Source: Martensiomyces pterosporus (taxonomy: Eukaryota; Kickxellomycota; Kickxellomycetes; Kickxellales; Kickxellaceae). From it: 64,000 bases of DNA. This document shows positions 57,299-64,000 of this stretch, piece by piece. The DNA lies in the NCBI GenBank assembly GCA_025201845.1, contig MU603946.1, positions 19,793 through 83,792 of the forward strand, given 5' to 3'. Position 1 is the stretch's first letter, and the number at the start of each line of letters is the position of its first letter. The position numbers were made by a program, and so were the translations under genes. The notes below the pieces were generated by a model. The model did not search any database, was not told where the DNA came from, and saw nothing but the letters and a program-made list of their open reading frames with translations.

Positions 57299-58294
57299 AT
57301 GGACCCTTCGGCTGCTGATATTAACACCGCGGCATCGTCACCGGCCGACACGCGCAGAGTTATCGACCCGGACACTTACTTTGACCAGAACTCGCCGCCA
57401 TCGAACTTGCAGTGGGCGCACGACCAAGTGGCCGAGTTTGTCAGCAAGCAGGCGGCGGATCAGCGCATCGTACTGATCACCAGCGGCGGCACCACGGTTC
57501 CTCTAGAAAACAACACCGTTCGCTTTGTCGACAACTTCAGTGCTGGCACACGCGGCAGCTCCTCGGCGGAGCAATTCCTGGCGGCCGGCTACGCAGTAAT
57601 CTTCCTGTACCGCGAGCAGTCCCTGCAGCCATTCAACAGACACTACTCGCACAACATCGACGGTCTCTTGTCCTACTTGGAGATAGACAGCGAGGGCAGA
57701 GTCCGTGTCAAGGAGGAGTGGGAGCAGAGGATTGCCGGGGATCTGGAGCTGTACCAAAAGTACAGAGAGGGCGGCAAGCTGCTGATGGTCAACTTCACAA
57801 CGCTATCGGACTACTTGTTTTTGCTCCGCGAGGTTTCCCAGATTCTGACTCCCTTGGGCGCCCGCGTGCTGTTTTACCTGGCTGCTGCCGTCAGCGACTT
57901 TTTCATTCCATCGCAGAATATGTCGGAGCACAAGATCCAGTCGGCCGATGGCGATTTGACACTGCACATGAACCAGGTGCCCAAGTTCCTGCGTCCGCTG
58001 GTCAAGAACTGGGCGCCCCATTGCTTCATCGTGTCGTTCAAGCTGGAGACTGACCCACAGCTGCTTGGCCCCAAGGCTCGGCATGCCCTTGTCAAGTATG
58101 GCCACCAGATCGTCATTGCCAATATGCTGGACACCCGCAAGTGGCAGGTGTGGCTGTTTACGAAGGAGTCGCAGGAGCCGCATGAGATCCAGATCTCGAA
58201 GCAGGATCTGGCTAATGGGAGGGACATCGAGCAGGACTTGGTTGAGGAGCTGGCCCGCAGACACAAGCTATTTATCGAGGACCCCGAGCAGTAA
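57299..58294 (+). CDS. CAB2: Phosphopantothenate-cysteine ligase (PPCS)
   Basis: 331 residues from the ATG at 57299. Diagnostic eukaryotic PPCS sequence: 'IVLITSGGTTVPLENNTVRFVDNFSAGTRGSSSAEQFLAAGYAVIFLYRE', 'YLAAAVSDFFIP' and 'KIQS' in the pantothenate/nucleotide site, and 'SFKLETD' with 'VIANML'. The enzyme joins 4'-phosphopantothenate to cysteine in coenzyme A synthesis. It is a separate protein, as in all eukaryotes; the bacterial CoaBC fusion is not present. Eukaryotic members use ATP. Confidence 0.95.
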   Translation: MDPSAADINTAASSPADTRRVIDPDTYFDQNSPPSNLQWAHDQVAEFVSKQAADQRIVLITSGGTTVPLENNTVRFVDNFSAGTRGSSSAEQFLAAGYAVIFLYREQSLQPFNRHYSHNIDGLLSYLEIDSEGRVRVKEEWEQRIAGDLELYQKYREGGKLLMVNFTTLSDYLFLLREVSQILTPLGARVLFYLAAAVSDFFIPSQNMSEHKIQSADGDLTLHMNQVPKFLRPLVKNWAPHCFIVSFKLETDPQLLGPKARHALVKYGHQIVIANMLDTRKWQVWLFTKESQEPHEIQISKQDLANGRDIEQDLVEELARRHKLFIEDPEQ

Positions 58295-59380
58295 ATATGC
58301 GGGATGGGGACTCGTTGTCGCTACACCAGTTGTTTTGTGAGAGCTCACGAGTAATAGGCCTGGCTGGCAATCGTGTAATTCTTGATTCAGGCCACACCAT
58401 ACGTGCCGCTGGGATAGCTAAGACACTCTAGAGACAACAGTAGCAACTACAACTACGTGCATGTGTGTGCGAGTGTGTGCATAGAGCTAATGGGGCCTGC
58501 TGTGCAGCAGGGTTGCTGTGCCGCCTAGCTGGCTGCTATACGCGCAGTCCGGCAGAGAATGCCCAGTACCCCGGGTGCACGAGCGGACCGGGGGTGGGCA
58601 AGAATGCCATGCTTAGTACTCGTCGTGCTTGTAAAATTAGTGCTGCTGTGTGTGCTTCCGTTGCGGGGTGGAGCAAAAGAGCGCATGTGGCCATTAATAG
58701 CCTCTATGGCCGCAGAAGGAAGCATATCTGGCCATACAGACCTACTGCACTGAAAGTGTTCGCTATTTTGGCGTAGCTGTCGCAGTGGAGAGCAAATAGG
58801 GGTCCTGCTGCATTTTAAAATACGCCCGTATATGCGGTCAGAGATGTGGAGTTGGAGGGGTGCTGTTGCAGTCTACTTCGAGTGCATGGAACATATTTTC
58901 CGATCCCTGTGTTATTTAACACAGAGCTACTGTGAAAAAGCAACACACCCGTCTATTCGCGCCATCTCGGTCTTTGCGCGAGATAGAGACGAGAAGAGCA
59001 CGTTTAACTTGAGACCACTGCGTTTCTGTTTGGGGTGGGTGTCTTGTGGATTGTATATTGAGTACCTCGTCTTCCTCCATTCCCAAACATCTCTGCTTCG
59101 CTTTACCCGCTTTTAATATTCCCATTTCTTTGCTCCAGCCCACCCACACCTGGTGCATACTGTGCACACATTCTCGCTCCTATCCACTACATTCCTAAGC
59201 AATAGTCTCTGAGGGTAGCCACAGCTTGGAAGAAAACAAGGGGAATCTGCTTTGTGTCTTTTTCCCATCGCCGGTTATCCCTGATTATCTCACATTTGCT
59301 AAAGAGCTCCATTGTTATCACCAGCCAAATAGAAAGAAAAAAGCCCACACAGCAAACTCTGACCTCTCTCTACCAGGCAA
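58295..59380. other. Intergenic region upstream of acidic secreted-protein gene
   Basis: 1086 bases with no supported gene. It has short open frames only. The 150 bases before the next ATG contain C/T-rich tracts, and no strong TATA box is visible. Confidence 0.5.
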
Positions 59381-62300
59381 ATGACGCGCACGCTCTCCAT
59401 TCTAGCCGTGGCGTGGTTCCTGGTTGCGAACCAAGCCAAGGCTGGGCCGATTGCTACAGGTAAGGCTATCAGCATCCAAGCACGGGATCCTTCTTATACT
59501 TGACGCCCAGATACTCAGATGCACTCCTCTCAATCTTGCTGACTCACGCGTCTGTAGCAGGCGAAAGCCCCGCCAACACCGAGCTTGCCAGCCTCGGTGG
59601 ACTTTTGCAGGCATTGGGTGCTGGCGTCATCGGCAATGGCGCTCTGATATACCCAACAGGGCCGTCTTCGCACCAGCGCGCCGAGGCTGAAATCCTGGCG
59701 TCAGACACAGCCACCCGTGTGCTCAAAAAGGTCAAGTCCGTCCTTAAGGAGGGGGGCCTTAATGATGACGAGAACGGCGACGACGAGTCATCCAAGTCAA
59801 TCACCTATCTCATCAAGCCGGCTCTGGTATTCCACAAGGAAGAGCTCCCGCCACCCAACCCACTTGCTGGCAACGTCCTGCCGCTGCCCGGCGGTGCCCT
59901 GCTCTACACGCCAACACCCACCCAAAATGGCGGCGGCGCAAACGGCAACCCGACCAATGGCGCTCTAGCCAACGTCAAGGCGGCCTATGGCAACCTGTTC
60001 GCTGCATCGCCCTACACACCCTCATACACCCTCAACAGACCGCACGCTGCAGTTATCATTGAGGAGGTCACCGACATACTGAGTTTGAAGAGCTCGCTCA
60101 AGCGCCTGGAGGACGAGGGCGAGGACGTTGAGGACGACTCTGATAACGAGGAGGACGATTATGGCCGCAAGAGGCACGGAAGAAAGTCCGTCGAGGTCGC
60201 CATGCTCGAGACCATCGACCCCACCTCGCCCGTCATCAACCCGTTCACGCGCAGCGACTTCCCATTCGGCCTTATGACTCCGCCAGGCCTGGCAACCACG
60301 ACATCCAACAAAAAGGCCAAGAGCGATGAGGAGGGCGAGGAGGACGTCTCGGTTGCCAAGAAGGCTGAGAGGAAGACCATCCGTAGGACCATCAACATCA
60401 GGACTACGTCCACTGCTGGTGCCTCGTCGTCTGGCAACCAGCTTAGCGCCTCGGTTGGAAAGGACGGCGGCATCACCATCGTTGGCAACATCTCCACTCC
60501 TTCGTCGACTCCTCAAGGCTCGACCATTGTCATTCCTGCTGCCTCGCTCCAGTTGGCTGCTTCGCCCTCATCCTCTTCTTCGGCATCCCCAGTCACCTCT
60601 GCATCATCTTCTCCTTCTCCTGCTAGCACTAGCTCGGCTGCGCCTGCCTCCTCGTCCTCGGAGGCCAGCCAGAATGAGGCCCACGAGGAGTCAAAGAACG
60701 ACCACAGCCACGCTGACGTGGGTCGCATGGCTGCTCACACCCGCAAGACGCCTGCCAGACCCGATCTTGGCGATGGTGTGGGTGTAAGCGGCGTGCGCCG
60801 TCATGCTTCCCCTACCGAGCTTGACCCGCTCTTGGAATCTTCTGCTAGTGGCGCATCGCCCGCCGAGTCCAGTGCATCCCCAGCCTCTGGCTCTGGTTCT
60901 GAGTCTGCCAGCGCAAACAGCTCCCCTGTCAGTGCCAACAGCAGCTCTCAGCCCAACAGCGCCGACTCTGCCTCCTCATCTGAGGCGAGCAGGCAGGTTG
61001 CTAGTCCCACAGTCACTCTTGGCAGCCCCACTTCGGATGTTCATGCGGAAGGCAGCAGCTCTGAGGGAGCCTCAGCAGTGTCTTCTGGAGGTCCAACACG
61101 CCGCAAGATGCACGTTGTGCGCGTCTTCGAGGTCAAGAAGAAGAACGGGAACGGAGATACCTCTTCTTCTCTCGAAAGGTTCTCTGTAGGCAGCAACCTC
61201 CACAAACGCGATATGATGATGACTGAAGAGCCTGAGGAGCTTACCTCGATCATCGAGAACCACGAAGTCTCCATGGCTGTAAGAGCCGCCTCCCCCACCA
61301 GCGGTGTGCAGCACAAGCAGAGGGCAGATGCTGAGGAAGAGGAAGAGGATGACGAGGATGACGAGGATGCTGGCGAGGACGATGAGGAGAAGGGTTCCGA
61401 ATCCAAGGATGCGTTCTCCTCCTCAGCCTCGCCTGCAAGCGCTAGCTCATCGGCTTCGGCGGAATCCGCAGAGTCTTCGTCTGCCTCGGCCAACTCTGCT
61501 GATTCCTCGTCAGCCATGGCGAATACTGCTTCGTCGTCGGTGTCGGCTAACTCAGTGGACTCCACATCTGCCTCGGTGAACAGCGCCGAATCGTCTTCTG
61601 CCTCAGTTAACAGCGCAGACTCGTCATCGGCGTCAGCTAACAGTGCTGGCTCTTCCTCGGCCTCTGCCAACTCTGCAGATTCTTCCTCTGCATCAGCCAA
61701 CTTGGCTTCATCAACGTCGGTGCTGGCGAACAGTGCAACGTCATCTTCAGCTTCTGCCAACTCCGCGGATTCGTCATCGGCATCAGCCAACTCAGCAGAC
61801 TCGTCATCTGGCTCTGTGAAGCTTGCTTCTTCATCGTCAGCCTCAGCAGACCTCAACACTGCATCACAGGCTAGTTCTACAGCCACAGTCAATGCAGCAT
61901 CACTTGCTACTACCGGGTCGTCGGCCACTGCTGGCTCCGTTCATGATGCCTTCCCCAAGTCTGTAGACATCGAGACAATTGGCGGCGAGAACACGTCAAA
62001 ATCGCAAGCAAAGGATGAGAAGACAGCCAGCGAGGATGCCTCATCAGAAGGCGAAAAGGAGCGCAAGGACGACGATTCTGAGGAGGAGAGCGACGAGGAA
62101 TCAGACTCGGAGGATGCCAACAAGAGCAAGAATGGCGGCAAGGGCGGCGAGTCTGACAACGAGAGTGATGATGAAAGTGAGGACGAGGAAAGCACCTCAG
62201 CCAAGAAGCCCAAGTCCATGAGCGAAGAGAAGGATGAGGATGAGGATGAGGATGACCGCAACCCTCTGCGTGCTATTCAGCGCGTCGCTGCTGTTGGCAT

Positions 62301-63483
62301 GCGGGAGGCTGAGAAGGCTGCCAGCGACTATGTCGGCCACGCCACCTCTGGCTTTGGCGAAGAGATGCTTAGCGACGAGTCCCTGAGTCCCCACACGCCA
62401 AGTAACACGGCTGATGCTCCTGGTAAGCTCATTCTGGGAGCCGAACCCACTGCTTCTGTGGGCTCTATGAAGAGGGCTGCTGACGAGGCATCTCTCCTAG
62501 AGTCAACTGTGGACAAGCACGCCGGGGCAAGCTCATCTTCTGCTGAACGTGCAGCTGCTGACAAGGAGAACGAAGATGAGGAGGAAAAGGACGCTGACAA
62601 CGAGGACGACGATGATGACGATGATGACGATGAGAAGGGTGATGGTACTAAAAGCAAGAGCGACAACTCTGATGACGATTCGGATGACGAAAAGTCTGGC
62701 AAGTCTGCCGAGTCTGACAACGAGTCGGATGATTCTGACGATTCCGACAGCGAGTCCTCGTCAGAGCCTCGGGGCAAGAAGGCAAAGAAGACTGGCACGG
62801 CCGATGAGAAGAAATCCATAAACATCGACAGCGACGACGATGTCGAGCTCAGGGCTGCAAAGAAGGCTGAATCCGAGGCTGCTGCTGAGTCCAAGTCACA
62901 GGCAGTCGAGGTTTCCGTCACTCACGTCGAGAATGCCCATACGGAGTCTGGTGCCTCTGGCGACTGGTTGAGCGGTGTTGGCAGAGACGGCGCCAGCGAC
63001 TTGTTCAGCGAACACGCCAGCGACTATGGCAGCGATGCGGCTCAGGCACGCGACATCCCTGCCCCAACTGCATCCCTTGCCACGATGGAGCCGCATACGG
63101 AGATCAACTCCGATGGCGATGTCATCGAATATGTCACCCAAATTATCCCTGAAGAGAGCGATGAGAAGGCACACAACAAAGAGGCTCCCAGCGTCGTAGT
63201 CTTGGCCTCCATCGATGAGGAGTATGAGGAGGAGTACGGCACTCAGGGGCACTCAGGCAAGCCGGGTGCAAAAAATACTGCTAGCGAGCAGGGTTCCGAT
63301 GCTGAGCACACTGCTGTGCAAAGGAACGCTGTAGACGTTGTTGAAGGTAAAGACAAGGACGCCTATGTGGACGCAGATCTGGATGTCAGGGGCGTCGAGC
63401 CCACTCCTGATGTCGGTGCGGTCAAGGAAAACCAGAACCGTGCTATGAATATTGGTCTTGGAAACCTCCGCCGCCACGTCTAA
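59381..63483 (+). CDS. Large secreted acidic Ser/Ala-rich protein, unknown function
   Basis: Inferred exons: 59381-59459 (donor GTAAGG) and 59561-63483, for 1333 residues; a second acceptor 3 bases earlier adds one Ala. Exon 1 encodes a signal peptide (MTRTLSILAVAWFLVANQAKA) that the downstream open frame alone lacks. Residues about 27-200 are the only non-repetitive part (LASLGGLLQALGAGVIGNGALIYPTG ... LAGNVLPLPGGALLYTP). Then come Ser-rich stretches, a Ser/Ala array with a period near 10-12 residues (about 645-785), and long Asp/Glu/Lys/Ser tracts. There is no membrane helix or GPI signal, and the C-terminus is basic (NLRRHV). I infer an extracellular, highly negatively charged matrix-like protein. 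The acid tracts resemble nucleolar proteins, but the signal peptide argues against that location. Confidence 0.75.
59557..59561 (+). promoter_or_regulatory. NAGNAG tandem splice acceptor
   Basis: TAGCAG at 59555-59560 offers two acceptors three bases apart. Both keep the frame of the acidic protein and differ by one Ala directly after the signal-peptide exon. Confidence 0.5.
61434..61850 (+). repeat. Ser/Ala repeat array in acidic protein
   Basis: Degenerate units translating to SADSSSASAN-like blocks, about a dozen copies, with scrambled synonymous codons. They encode roughly 140 residues. Confidence 0.75.
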
Positions 63484-64000
63484 GCCCTTGATGGCCCCTC
63501 ACAAGGTGATATGGACATGTGTTGTCCTCTATTGTTAATCCATACCTCTAATCACCCTTCCTCCTTATTCAACCAGACGACCACCTACGCCTCCACCACT
63601 ACATCCAGCCGTTCATTCCTGTTTCAACACACAGACCTATCGGCAGTTTGTCGCCGTCCTAGACTGTTTGGCTGCTCTAGCATGTGCCCGCTTCTATCTC
63701 TACCCAGGCGACCAATGCTTGAGCACCGCTTGTCTGTCTTGCTTGCGCAGCGTCACCACTAGAAACTGGAATTGCCCTTATTTCACGTTATTCCCCCTTC
63801 CGTCTATTATCGCTTCTAGCTACCATTTTCGTTTCATTTATACTTGGAGATTTTTCTTTTTCAACCTAATATAACAGCGGATATTAAATTTAGCAAAGCA
63901 TGCTGGATTTTGTTTCCATGCGAGACTCAACACCCACATTGGCTGTCCCTACAACAACCTTTTGAGACCAAGTGAAACGTGCCAAGAACAATACCCACAT
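63484..64000. other. 3' flank of acidic-protein gene
   Basis: 517 bases to the window edge. C/T-rich until about 63800, then A/T-richer. No gene or RNA recognised. Confidence 0.5.

Overview
This is nuclear DNA from a fungus. The gene set includes a Pkc1-type protein kinase C (HR1-C2-C1-C1-kinase), GUT2, NPR2, SEN1, TIM22, COX23, SOK1/Tcp11, a GATOR1/SEACIT subunit and short GT..TAG introns. Compact intergenic gaps, many glutamine-rich tracts and sparse introns that often sit next to the start codon fit an early-diverging filamentous lineage. Kickxellomycotina (Zoopagomycota) is my guess, but nothing in the sequence proves it. I see no plasmid, viral, CRISPR or intact transposon signal.

Layout. 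1-1.8 kb: LUC7-like splicing factor (+) and COX23 (-), tail to tail. 1.8-9.8 kb: about 8 kb with no recognisable gene, ending in a TATA box before a SOK1/Tcp11-domain protein (9.8-13.0 kb). 13.3-16.9 kb: six-exon cyclin C and NPR2, same strand. 17.4-20.6 kb: an unrecognised Q-rich protein with two KRDKIPM motifs and a CaaX-type tail. 21.3-28.5 kb: SEN1 helicase. 28.7-34.2 kb: Rab geranylgeranyltransferase beta subunit (+) converging on PKC1 (-, three exons). 34.7-38.7 kb: TIM22 (-) and mitochondrial glycerol-3-phosphate dehydrogenase GUT2 (+), divergent. 39.5-42.8 kb: secreted M28 aminopeptidase and 2-hydroxyacyl-CoA lyase. 43.4-48 kb: a membrane-anchored START-domain protein and a BAG-domain co-chaperone. 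48.5-50.2 kb (-): a secreted HEEHP/PAPAP repeat protein carrying a nearly perfect 97-codon tandem duplication. 51.3-54.2 kb: small basic protein (-), tRNA-Pro(AGG) (+) and PWWP-domain protein (-). 55.3-58.3 kb (+): FetA-like ABC ATPase, FAM192A/NIP30-type protein and phosphopantothenate-cysteine ligase. 59.4-63.5 kb (+): a large secreted, acidic, Ser/Ala-rich protein with a tandem splice acceptor.

Most genes are housekeeping and do not form a cluster with one function. Loose themes are transcription and RNA (LUC7, CCNC, SEN1, PWWP), signalling (SOK1, NPR2, PKC1, the CaaX protein), mitochondria (COX23, TIM22, GUT2) and the cell surface or secretome (M28 peptidase, HEEHP protein, acidic protein). 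The least explained items are the two secreted low-complexity proteins, the CaaX/KRDKIPM protein and the 8-kb gene-poor stretch. Exon structures of spliced genes were worked out by hand from splice sites, reading phase and family alignment from memory. They keep frame throughout but are not confirmed by transcripts.
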